A DNA stretch of 63,303 nt from Candidatus Alcyoniella australis (GTDB lineage: Bacteria; Lernaellota; Lernaellaia; JAVCCG01; Alcyoniellaceae), in assembly GCA_030765605.1 (NCBI GenBank), contig JAVCCG010000035.1:1-63303 (forward strand). Direction: 5' to 3'. The translations under genes and the position numbers were made by a program. The notes under the pieces are model-generated. The model made no database searches. It had not been told where the DNA came from and saw only the letters and a program-made list of their open reading frames with translations. Positions 8,178 through 16,204 of this stretch are shown here, one piece after another (positions within the stretch are counted from its first letter, which is position 1; each line of letters opens with the position of its first letter).

Positions 8178-10069
8178 GACTGTTTCTGTCCGTTGCGGAT
8201 CAGCCCTTCGAGCTGTGCTACGCGTGCGCGCAGCTCGCTCTCCAGGTTCAAGGCGCGCTGCTTTTCCAGGAAGCCGTCTGAATATGCGCCGAGCACCTCG
8301 CTCAACGTGGCTTCTCCGACCTCGAAGCGGTCGATATTCGACGGGCTGAACGGGTCGATGTCGAGCTGATCGTCGAAAATCTCGATTTGCAATCCGCTGA
8401 GATCAACGTTTTCAACCAGCTCGAGCAAGCGGCTCGGGGATGGGTCGCACGCCCGGGCCAGGGCCGCAATCGACATGACGCAGATCTGTTGAGATGAGAG
8501 CAGGTCCAGGCCCGCAAGATGTGAGCGCCAGAGCATCCGACCGACCTGCTCCGCGTCGCGGACCAGGGTCCGTGCATCGTCCGCGATCACGATCAGCGCC
8601 TCGGGGATCTTGTCGATCAGCTCGCGTGACGTGCGGTACCAGTCGTCGCACGAGCAGATCACCAGGTCGGCCCCCTGCCCTTTAACCACCTGCGGATTAC
8701 GCGACTCGGTGGAGATCAGATAGAGCGTGTTAAGGATCCTGCCCAGCAGCTCACAATCCTGTGCCGACTCCCGGCCGGAGACGCTGAACCCTGTCAGGCC
8801 GATAATCGGCCTGCCGAACAACTCGACCATGCGTCGTACCGTGCGATCCCAACGGAAGTATTCCAGGCCGTGGCGCTCGAAGCTCGGCTCCAGCAGCAGC
8901 CCGTCCCACGGACGACGCAGAAGCTCGAAATTCATCTGCGGGCCGACCAGCCCGCGATCGAGGGCGATTTGCCAGATCTGCGTTCCGGGCATCGGAGCCA
9001 AGATGTTGACGTCGGCCTGGTCGATCTTGCGCTGAAGCATGTTGCGGCTGATAAAGCGATAGGTCGTCAGCACGTCCTCGCGGGTCTCGCCGGGCACTCC
9101 GACGATGAAGCTCAGCCCGGTCTTGATTCCGGCCGCGGACGCGCTGTCAACGCTTTGCTGATTTTGTTCGGGAGTGACGTTGCCCTTGAGGAATTTGAGC
9201 ACAGGTCCGGAGCACGACTCGGCGCCGAAAGTGATGCGCTCAAATCCCATCCGCCTGAGCAAAAGCGCCAGCTGTGGATCGGTCAAGTCGGCGCGCACTG
9301 CGCCGGAAAGCTTCAGCCGGCCGATCAACCCGCGTTCGTCCATCAGTTCGGCGATTTGTTCAAGCCGTTTACGGTCGGCGGTGAACAAATCGTCGTAGAT
9401 GTGCACTTCGGTGGCGCCGTAGTTGTCAGCCAGCCGTTGCAGTTCGTCGACCACCCGCTGCGCGCCGAACGAACGGTAGCCGCCCCAATGCACAGCGGAA
9501 GAGCAGAATGCGCATTTGAACGGACAGCCGCGGCTGGTCATTACGTGTGCCGGACCGCCGGTGTAGCCCAACGCATCGAGGTCCGGCAACGGTACGCTGT
9601 CCAGCGGATCGATCAGCGCGCGTCCGGGAGTCTCTACCAGCTCGCCGTTTTCAAGCCAGGCTAGTCCGTTAATCGAGCGCAGTTCCTCGCGTTGCAGTCG
9701 ACCGCTGTGCCTTAGCGCTGTCAGCAGCTCGAGCAGCGTCCGCTCGCCTTCGCCGATCACCGCCAGGTCGAAAACGGGCAGCAGGCTCTGCGGACATGTC
9801 GAGATATGCACGCCGCCGATGATTAGCGGCACGCCCAGTCTCGAGCGAATCCGCGCCGCGTGGTCCACGGCACGACCGTAGGCTGCCGAGGAGCATGAGA
9901 TTCCGACCACGTCGGGATTCCAGCGGATCAGTCGTTCGACGTCGTCGGTCACCAGCGGCTCGAAGTCCAAATCCGCTGCGCGCAGGTACGACACCAGGTA
10001 GCCCAGGCCCAACGGGTGGTACCACGACAAGTCGCCCGGCTCGCGACTGAGCAACAGCCCGAGCTTCAT
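8174..10069 (-). CDS. B12-binding-domain radical SAM protein (copy 1)
   Basis: About 631 residues. An N-terminal cobalamin-binding Rossmann-like domain (HPLGLGYLVSYLR, VGISCSS, LIIGGVHIS, LAVIGEGE) occupies about 1-140. It is followed by the radical SAM TIM barrel with the cluster motif CPFKCAFC; the three Cys are near 182, 186 and 189 counted from the ATG. A further C-terminal region of about 200 residues is unrecognised. Class B methylases and ring-modifying enzymes have this architecture, so C-methylation or a related radical reaction on a sugar, lipid or polyprenyl substrate is likely. Start is the ATG at 10069 or the GTG at 10072; both touch the stop of the upstream glycosyltransferase. 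It is clearly paralogous to the gene at 16201-18195 (shared AQRV, DDLF and LEQIA motifs), which begins the same block. Confidence 0.9.
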   Translation of the reverse strand: MKLGLLLSREPGDLSWYHPLGLGYLVSYLRAADLDFEPLVTDDVERLIRWNPDVVGISCSSAAYGRAVDHAARIRSRLGVPLIIGGVHISTCPQSLLPVFDLAVIGEGERTLLELLTALRHSGRLQREELRSINGLAWLENGELVETPGRALIDPLDSVPLPDLDALGYTGGPAHVMTSRGCPFKCAFCSSAVHWGGYRSFGAQRVVDELQRLADNYGATEVHIYDDLFTADRKRLEQIAELMDERGLIGRLKLSGAVRADLTDPQLALLLRRMGFERITFGAESCSGPVLKFLKGNVTPEQNQQSVDSASAAGIKTGLSFIVGVPGETREDVLTTYRFISRNMLQRKIDQADVNILAPMPGTQIWQIALDRGLVGPQMNFELLRRPWDGLLLEPSFERHGLEYFRWDRTVRRMVELFGRPIIGLTGFSVSGRESAQDCELLGRILNTLYLISTESRNPQVVKGQGADLVICSCDDWYRTSRELIDKIPEALIVIADDARTLVRDAEQVGRMLWRSHLAGLDLLSSQQICVMSIAALARACDPSPSRLLELVENVDLSGLQIEIFDDQLDIDPFSPSNIDRFEVGEATLSEVLGAYSDGFLEKQRALNLESELRARVAQLEGLIRNGQKQS

Positions 10070-12054
10070 CACTGAGACACCCGCTCGTCAGCATCCTGGA
10101 TGCAAATGCGTTGCACGAGCACTGTCAGTTCCTCGGTGTAGCCATCGTGCAGCACCTCATCGGGGATGAATCCCTCGGAGAAGCGCAGTCCGACCCGCAA
10201 CACGTCGCGATCGAGCAGGTCGTTAGGGATCACTCCGTGAATCCAGTAATTGGCGGTCTGGTCAAGATCGCGGCAGTTGACGTCCCGCCCCTCGACCGTC
10301 AGACAGGCCTGCGTCGTGCGGTCTTGAAAGTACGGAGCGTAGAAGTAGAAGATCGACTGCACGAACGGCTCCCGTTGGTGATGTTTGAGCTTAACCTCGG
10401 CCGAGCGTCCGATCCAGCGCTGATTCTCGATCTCGCGCAGCCATCCGTCGAGCAACTGTTCGCGAGAAAACGCGTCGTCGATAAAATCGACGCAGCTGGA
10501 TAGGCCCGCCCCTTGACGATCACGTTCCAGAGAATAGACCGCGACATCGAAGCGCGGATCGTGGGGGATGTTCTTGATTTCGACCTGCTGGAACATCTGC
10601 TCCGCAGTATTGCGCACAGCGCGCTCGGGATCCCAGATCTGCTCCTGGTACAACACGAGCCACATCCGCTCGAAATACTGCGACAGCTTTTCCAAACGCT
10701 GTTGCACCACCTTCTGCGGAATGTTCGCAGGTTCGGTGAAGTTTCCAAGGATCGGGATTACCGGCACCTCACCGTCGAAATAGTGAAAGAAGGCGATACT
10801 GGAATAGCGGTTGAGCACCACCACGCAATCGCGGCCGCGTTGCGCCTGTTCGCTGATCTCAAACGCCGCATGTCGCCATGCCTCACGCCGATAGTTCGGA
10901 CCATCATAGATATTGAGCGTCGAGCCGAGCAACAGCGCAATTACCGCCGTGGCAAGCAGCGACGCGGCCGGCCGGCTGCGATGCCAAAGCAGGGACAACC
11001 CACCGGCGGCCAGAATCGCGAAGAACGGCATCCAGCACAGAAAGTACTTGGGTCGGAACACCTGCTTGAACGAGGCGAGCAACAGCAAAATGACGATCGG
11101 CAGCAGAACCATCACCGCGATCAGCCCGCGATGGCGCGGATGCCGAAAATCGCGCCAGGCCCCCAGGGCGATCGAAAGCAGCAGCGGAGCGCCCAAAACA
11201 AAGGCGGCCGCTGTATAGCTTTTAACGCCCGGATCAAGATTGACGTAGGGCAGCGTGGCCATGCTCCATTCGCTGCCGCCGAACACGATGAATCCCAGCA
11301 AAATGATCAAGCGTTGAATCAGCGGGAAAGTCTCGCGCTGCTGCTCGAAGCCGGCCTGTAGCATGAACAACGGCAACTGCGGAAGGAACGCCAGCGCGAT
11401 GGCGAGCAGGGCCAGGCCCTGCAGCAACCAGGCGCGTCGACTGCGGAAATAGAGCAACGTCGCCATGGTCTGGCCGAAGATCACCATCGGCATGTAGTAA
11501 TGGGTGTACATCCCCAAGGCCGAGGCCGCGATGTAGACCGCCCATGAGCTTAGCCGCAACGAAACCATCATTCGCAAATAGGCCAGCGAGCTGAGCACCA
11601 CCAGCAGCACAAACAGGCTTTGGTAGCGGTTCTCCTGACTGTAGTAAACGTGCAGCGGCCACAGCGCAAACAGCGCCGTTGACAGCATTCCCACCCGTCG
11701 TCCAAAAAGTTCGCGGCCCAGGAAGTAGATGAAGGGCAATACCGCGATGCCGAACAGCGCGGCAAAGATGCGGATCCAGTAATCCGATTCTATGAACATC
11801 GTCCAGCCGCCGATCACCAGGTAATAAAGCGGCGGGCTGGCGTCGTGTAACTGGAATTGCAACAGCGACATCAGGCGCGACTGGCTGACGTAGATCGTCA
11901 GCGCCTCGTCGGTCCATAACGATTGATAGCCCAGCTTGTAGAGGCGCAACACGGCGCCGACAACAACGATCAACAGTACGCCGACCAGCGTGCCCCGGCT
12001 GTTGTCGAAACCGGATTTCAGCCTTCGCAAAGTCGTGGGGCCGTTCGCTATCAT
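10069..12054 (-). CDS. GT39/ArnT-like membrane glycosyltransferase with C-terminal beta domain (paralog C)
   Basis: A 661-residue polytopic enzyme of the PMT/ArnT (GT-C) superfamily, which transfers a sugar from a polyprenyl-phosphate donor on the outer face of the inner membrane. Visible signatures are the acidic loop-1 motif WTDEALTIYVSQ with the likely catalytic Asp, ASPPLYYLVIGGW, and YSQENRYQS, followed by about ten hydrophobic helices to residue 390. The final 250 residues are soluble and include CVDF, then LLDGWLREIENQRWIGRSAE, a motif repeated in the next two genes. The ATG overlaps the upstream TGA as ATGA. The acceptor and sugar are unknown. Arising with its two neighbours by tandem duplication is inferred from shared order of motifs. 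Confidence 0.86.
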   Translation of the reverse strand: MIANGPTTLRRLKSGFDNSRGTLVGVLLIVVVGAVLRLYKLGYQSLWTDEALTIYVSQSRLMSLLQFQLHDASPPLYYLVIGGWTMFIESDYWIRIFAALFGIAVLPFIYFLGRELFGRRVGMLSTALFALWPLHVYYSQENRYQSLFVLLVVLSSLAYLRMMVSLRLSSWAVYIAASALGMYTHYYMPMVIFGQTMATLLYFRSRRAWLLQGLALLAIALAFLPQLPLFMLQAGFEQQRETFPLIQRLIILLGFIVFGGSEWSMATLPYVNLDPGVKSYTAAAFVLGAPLLLSIALGAWRDFRHPRHRGLIAVMVLLPIVILLLLASFKQVFRPKYFLCWMPFFAILAAGGLSLLWHRSRPAASLLATAVIALLLGSTLNIYDGPNYRREAWRHAAFEISEQAQRGRDCVVVLNRYSSIAFFHYFDGEVPVIPILGNFTEPANIPQKVVQQRLEKLSQYFERMWLVLYQEQIWDPERAVRNTAEQMFQQVEIKNIPHDPRFDVAVYSLERDRQGAGLSSCVDFIDDAFSREQLLDGWLREIENQRWIGRSAEVKLKHHQREPFVQSIFYFYAPYFQDRTTQACLTVEGRDVNCRDLDQTANYWIHGVIPNDLLDRDVLRVGLRFSEGFIPDEVLHDGYTEELTVLVQRICIQDADERVSQ

Positions 12055-14069
12055 TGCAGCTCAATCCGCTGGACGTTGATCGACTTGGGCTCCATATCAC
12101 CGTCGCCGTACACGTGGTTCGAGATGAAGAATTGCTCGGAGATCAGCTCGACCTCGAGAATCGGCCTCCACTTCAGGTCGCTTGGAAGCACGCCCTGGAT
12201 ATCAAATATCCCGGTGCTTGTGACGTAGAGGCTGTTGACTACCCTGCCCTCTGCCGTCAAATGCACGAAAAACGGCACTTGCTCGAAGTGACCGGTGTCG
12301 ACGAAGATCTGCGCCGAGAGCCGATCGGCGCCCTTGGTCCATTGCAGCCAAGCCTTGGCCCGCGGACCGATCCAGCGCCATTGCTCACCACCCGAGCTCC
12401 AACCATCGTCGAGTTGCAGGAAGTGGAAATCATCCTGCATAAAATCGATGCAGGGTGTGAACTCGCGCCAAAGCACCTCGGGCCGTGTGGTGTAGAGCTC
12501 GAGCTTGAAGCGCGGCTCAAGCTGCGGATCGTTTCCGCGGAAATTATCGCAGCCGATCGGATACAGCTCTTGATCGATCCGCTGTCGCAGCAACCGTTGC
12601 GGGTCGGTTCGCTCGGGGTAGGCGCTGATGATCCAGACCCGCTCGAGCCCTGAAATATATTGCTCGAATGCCGCGTCCACGGCCTGGGCGTCGATTGCCA
12701 CTGGTTCGGAGCCGTCGGGCATAGGATGGAACCCGGTCACCGTACGCATTGGAATGTGCAGGTCGAAGTAGTTGTCGAAACACAGCTCGTTGAGCCGATT
12801 AGGCAGCAGAACGCCGTCACCGGTGCGCGCCCGCTGCTCGATCAGCTCGGCCGCCCCGGGCCAGTCCTCCTTGAGAATCAGCGGATGCTGATACTCGCGC
12901 AGGCCGGACCAGGTGGGGATTGCCGCGACGCAGACAAGCAGCATCGCCGCCAATCGGCTGCGCCGCCAGGCCGCCTCGGCTCCGGAGGCAAACAGCAGGC
13001 ACGCCATGGGAAGCAGCACCACCAAATAGTAAGGCTTGAACAGGCTGATCGGTTTGTTCAACCAACCGTGCTCCAGCCCCAGCGTCACCGCGACGATCGC
13101 GCCGATCAGCATCAGCAGGCCAAGCGGCAGACCGAGTCTGATCAGACCATGACCAATCTCGCGCTTGCGTCCGCGAAGGGCGCCTACGCCCCACAGTGCC
13201 AGGAACGGCAACAGCGCCAGGGTGAGGATCGTCAGGTGCAAAGTTATATCGAGCTTGTCCAGACCGAACAGCTCGCTGACACTCAGCGGCAGGCGTAGCG
13301 GCGGATGCCAATCGGTGTAGCCCATGGTCAGGTAGACCGGCGTCATGGTCAGGACCAGGGGCAGCGGCAGCAACGACACCACTCCGTGGTAAGCCTTGGC
13401 CTGCTGCATTACGTGGCCGATCCAGGGCGCAAATAGCAACCCGACCATCAGCCAGGACAACGCAAGTCGCCCCAGGCCTTTAACCTTTTTACAGTAGATG
13501 ATGGTCACCAGCAGCTCGACGGCGATCACCAGCACGGAGAAGGCGTGGGTATAGAGCATCGCCGCGCTAAACAGAATGAATCGTCGTCGGTCGACGGACG
13601 TTCCGCCGTCCATCGAACGCACGAGGTAGAGCATGCTCAGTACAGCGCACAGCCCAAGGAACGCCGGGTAGCGCGCCTGCTGCGAGAGGTGTACGTGCAG
13701 CGGAGTGATCATCAGCCACAGTGCGGCCAACAGCGACGCCGGGCGCGAGAGCGCTTCGCGACCCAGCCGATAAACCAGCGGCACGCTCAGCGCGCCGCAG
13801 ACCGCCGAGAAAGCCCTGATCCACTCTACGGAGCTGCCCAGGCGTCCCCACAAGTATGCCAGCAGGTGATAAAGAGGCGGGTTGGGATCGATCGAAGCCT
13901 GTAGCGAGAGGAATTGCAGCAACCCCAGTCGACGGATCGGCTCGATGGTCGTGGCCTCGTCGGTCCACATCGGCTGCTGGCCGATATCGTGCATCCGCAG
14001 GGCGAAGGCTGACCCGGCCAACAGCGCGTAGAACGCGGCCGTGCGAATATCGCGGCTCTCGATTTTCAT
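12051..14069 (-). CDS. GT39/ArnT-like membrane glycosyltransferase with C-terminal beta domain (paralog B)
   Basis: A 672-residue GT-C enzyme with the same plan as its neighbours. Loop 1 carries MWTDEATTIEPI; the luminal segments DPNPPLYHLLAYLW and LSQQARYPAF match the family. About ten transmembrane helices extend to residue 400. The C-terminal soluble domain has CIDFMQDDFHFLQLDDGW, then RWIGPRAKAWL, and ends with SINVQRIEL. Start ATG overlaps the preceding gene's stop (ATGA at 14066-14069), and its own stop overlaps the next start the same way, so translation is coupled. Divergence from the other two copies is large enough that each may use a different donor or acceptor. Confidence 0.86.
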   Translation of the reverse strand: MKIESRDIRTAAFYALLAGSAFALRMHDIGQQPMWTDEATTIEPIRRLGLLQFLSLQASIDPNPPLYHLLAYLWGRLGSSVEWIRAFSAVCGALSVPLVYRLGREALSRPASLLAALWLMITPLHVHLSQQARYPAFLGLCAVLSMLYLVRSMDGGTSVDRRRFILFSAAMLYTHAFSVLVIAVELLVTIIYCKKVKGLGRLALSWLMVGLLFAPWIGHVMQQAKAYHGVVSLLPLPLVLTMTPVYLTMGYTDWHPPLRLPLSVSELFGLDKLDITLHLTILTLALLPFLALWGVGALRGRKREIGHGLIRLGLPLGLLMLIGAIVAVTLGLEHGWLNKPISLFKPYYLVVLLPMACLLFASGAEAAWRRSRLAAMLLVCVAAIPTWSGLREYQHPLILKEDWPGAAELIEQRARTGDGVLLPNRLNELCFDNYFDLHIPMRTVTGFHPMPDGSEPVAIDAQAVDAAFEQYISGLERVWIISAYPERTDPQRLLRQRIDQELYPIGCDNFRGNDPQLEPRFKLELYTTRPEVLWREFTPCIDFMQDDFHFLQLDDGWSSGGEQWRWIGPRAKAWLQWTKGADRLSAQIFVDTGHFEQVPFFVHLTAEGRVVNSLYVTSTGIFDIQGVLPSDLKWRPILEVELISEQFFISNHVYGDGDMEPKSINVQRIELQ

Positions 14070-16204
14070 CGATCCGCCTTTCGCAGAGCCACGTTGCGCA
14101 CCTGCAGCGACTTGACGGAGTAATCGCCTGGAAATCCGACTTCGGCCGGAACGAACCAGCGGTCGGCGTGCAGCGTGACGTCGATCAGCTCGCCCATCGC
14201 GCTCGTATCAACTTCGCCCGACACAGTGTAAATCCCGCTGCTGTCCATCAGCCGCGAGGCCGTCGGCTCCCCGTCGACCAGCAGTTCAAGGCGCAACGGG
14301 CCGTCGAGCAGCTCGCGGGCAATGTAAACCTCGACCTCGATCAACGCTTGACCGGGCGGATCGATATTGCGCAGCCGCAGCTCGGCCTGCGGTCCGATGA
14401 AGCGAAATCCGTTGAGCACCTCGTCGAACCAGCCGTCTGCGAGCTGCAGCATCTCGTGAGGACCGCTGAAGTCGATCTGCGAGCTGAATCCCGCAACCAA
14501 CTGCTGTGGATCGTGCTCAAAGCGCTTGACGCAGAAGCGCCGCAGTCCGTAGCGCTCACAGTGCACTACCTGCGGGACGTACCCGGCCCGCGCCAGGGCG
14601 CGCCCCAGGCGGTCGCGGCCGTCAAGCCCGGGCGGATCATAGAACTCGCCGTGGTAATCGATCAGCCACAGCGCGCCGCCCGACGCGGTCAGCTGCGCTG
14701 CCAGCTGCTCGCAACGCGGGACGTAGACACTGTCGGGCAGGTCCCATTCGTTGTATCCGATCAGCCAGTGCTGTTCGTTATGCCCCTGGTAATAACGATT
14801 GAACGGGATTCCCTTGAGCAGATGGTAGTAGGCGATGAAGTCCTGATCCTCGGCCTGATCCTCGATCAACCGTGCGACGCCGCGCCAATCCTGGCGCGCG
14901 TAGTCCGGATGAAAGTAGTACTCGCGCAAGCTGGCCGCAGTGGTCAGGCCCAGATAGGCCGCCAGGCAGACGCACAGCACGCGGGTTGCGCCCCCCTTAC
15001 GCCAGAGTCCGACCAGCGCCACCGAGATCAGCAGCAGGGCCAGCGGTAAATAGGGAGCTGCGTAGCGCGCCTCGTAAACGTGCATGGCCAATGCTGCGCC
15101 GATAATGCCCAAGGTCGGCACTGCGCCCAGCAATAGGATCGATCCCACGCGCTGACGTTCGGGACGCAGCAGCAGCACTCCGAGCGCCACCAGTCCCCAG
15201 ATCGGCAGCATCACCAGCGCGGCGATCAACGCGTAGCCATGGAAATCCGAATCAATCAGCGAACGCAGTGGTTCGATCAGCCCGAAAGTGCGATCAGGAG
15301 TGGGCGTTAGCATTAGTTGCGAGGCGATGTTGAATATCCCGCGCAGCGTGGGCAGCGGCGTGAGCCACGGCGTGCCCTTGAGGATTTGCATTGAGAACAT
15401 CTTGGCCCAGGGTAAAAACGCCAGGCCGATCAGCGCCACGGCCAGCAGTGCCAGTCCGGCGGCGCGGATTGATCGCCGTAGGGCGGAAATCCAGGCGTTG
15501 GCCGCGGAGAGGCCGAAGGCCTTGGGAGCCGCAAGCTGTGAGGATTGGGCAATGCCGAGCAGTGTTGCGGCCGATGAGGCTCCCCTGCCCGCTGCGCGCG
15601 AAACCACATAGCCTTGGGCAAGTGCGATCAGTGCAAATGAGGCCACTGCCAGCCAGGCGAAATAGTGGGTGTAAATCGCGGCTGTGCCGCACAACACCAG
15701 TGCGGCGAAAGAACTCCAACGCGGACGATGCAACAGACCGACAAACGCAATCTGGGCCGCCAGCACCAGTGCGATCACCAGCGCGTTGTAGCGGACTTCC
15801 TGGCTTAAGAAGATCAGCATCGGGCTGCAGGCGACGAGCAATGCCGTGACCAGCGCCTCGGCCCTGCCCGCCAGACGCAGGGTCAGCAGGTAACTTAGAT
15901 AGACCGTCAGGCTGCCCAGCAGCACCGAGAACAGGCGCAAGCCGAAATCCGAGACCAGCCCCAGCGCCATCCAGCCCTTGAGCAGCGTATAGCTGAGCAT
16001 CGGGTTGGAATCGATCAGCGCCATGCGTTGCCAGATTACGTCGAGTCTTTGCGAGGCGACGATCACTTGGCTGATCTCGTCGTCCCACATCGATTGGCGG
16101 GTCAGCGCAAACAGCCGTAGACCAACGGCGAGGGCTATTATCCCGGCCAGGGACCAGGCGGCGCGCCGCCCTGTTCGTTCAGCGCCCGCGGGCTCGCCTC
16201 TCAT
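14066..16204 (-). CDS. GT39/ArnT-like membrane glycosyltransferase with C-terminal beta domain (paralog A)
   Basis: A 712-residue member of the same trio. Signatures: MWDDEISQVIVASQ in loop 1 (acidic pair shifted to DDE), DSNPMLSYTLLKGWM and LSQEVRYNAL. The membrane region extends to about residue 430 and contains an Ala/Gly/Ser-rich cytoplasmic insert around residues 200-240 that the other two lack. The C-terminal domain has QIDFSGPHEMLQLADGW, FIGPQAELRL and a late SLQVRNVAL strand. It begins with an ATG overlapping the radical SAM stop (ATGA at 16201-16204). Being the first transferase in the block, it may act first, but that is only inference from gene order. Confidence 0.86.
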   Translation of the reverse strand: MRGEPAGAERTGRRAAWSLAGIIALAVGLRLFALTRQSMWDDEISQVIVASQRLDVIWQRMALIDSNPMLSYTLLKGWMALGLVSDFGLRLFSVLLGSLTVYLSYLLTLRLAGRAEALVTALLVACSPMLIFLSQEVRYNALVIALVLAAQIAFVGLLHRPRWSSFAALVLCGTAAIYTHYFAWLAVASFALIALAQGYVVSRAAGRGASSAATLLGIAQSSQLAAPKAFGLSAANAWISALRRSIRAAGLALLAVALIGLAFLPWAKMFSMQILKGTPWLTPLPTLRGIFNIASQLMLTPTPDRTFGLIEPLRSLIDSDFHGYALIAALVMLPIWGLVALGVLLLRPERQRVGSILLLGAVPTLGIIGAALAMHVYEARYAAPYLPLALLLISVALVGLWRKGGATRVLCVCLAAYLGLTTAASLREYYFHPDYARQDWRGVARLIEDQAEDQDFIAYYHLLKGIPFNRYYQGHNEQHWLIGYNEWDLPDSVYVPRCEQLAAQLTASGGALWLIDYHGEFYDPPGLDGRDRLGRALARAGYVPQVVHCERYGLRRFCVKRFEHDPQQLVAGFSSQIDFSGPHEMLQLADGWFDEVLNGFRFIGPQAELRLRNIDPPGQALIEVEVYIARELLDGPLRLELLVDGEPTASRLMDSSGIYTVSGEVDTSAMGELIDVTLHADRWFVPAEVGFPGDYSVKSLQVRNVALRKADR

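Noticed and set aside
10513-11361. 282-codon plus-strand ORF
   Set aside because: Antisense to the GT39 gene; basic, Gln-rich composition typical of shadow frames.
13856-15049. 397-codon plus-strand ORF
   Set aside because: Antisense shadow of two glycosyltransferase genes; no ribosome-binding site, low-complexity Arg/Gln/Ala composition.
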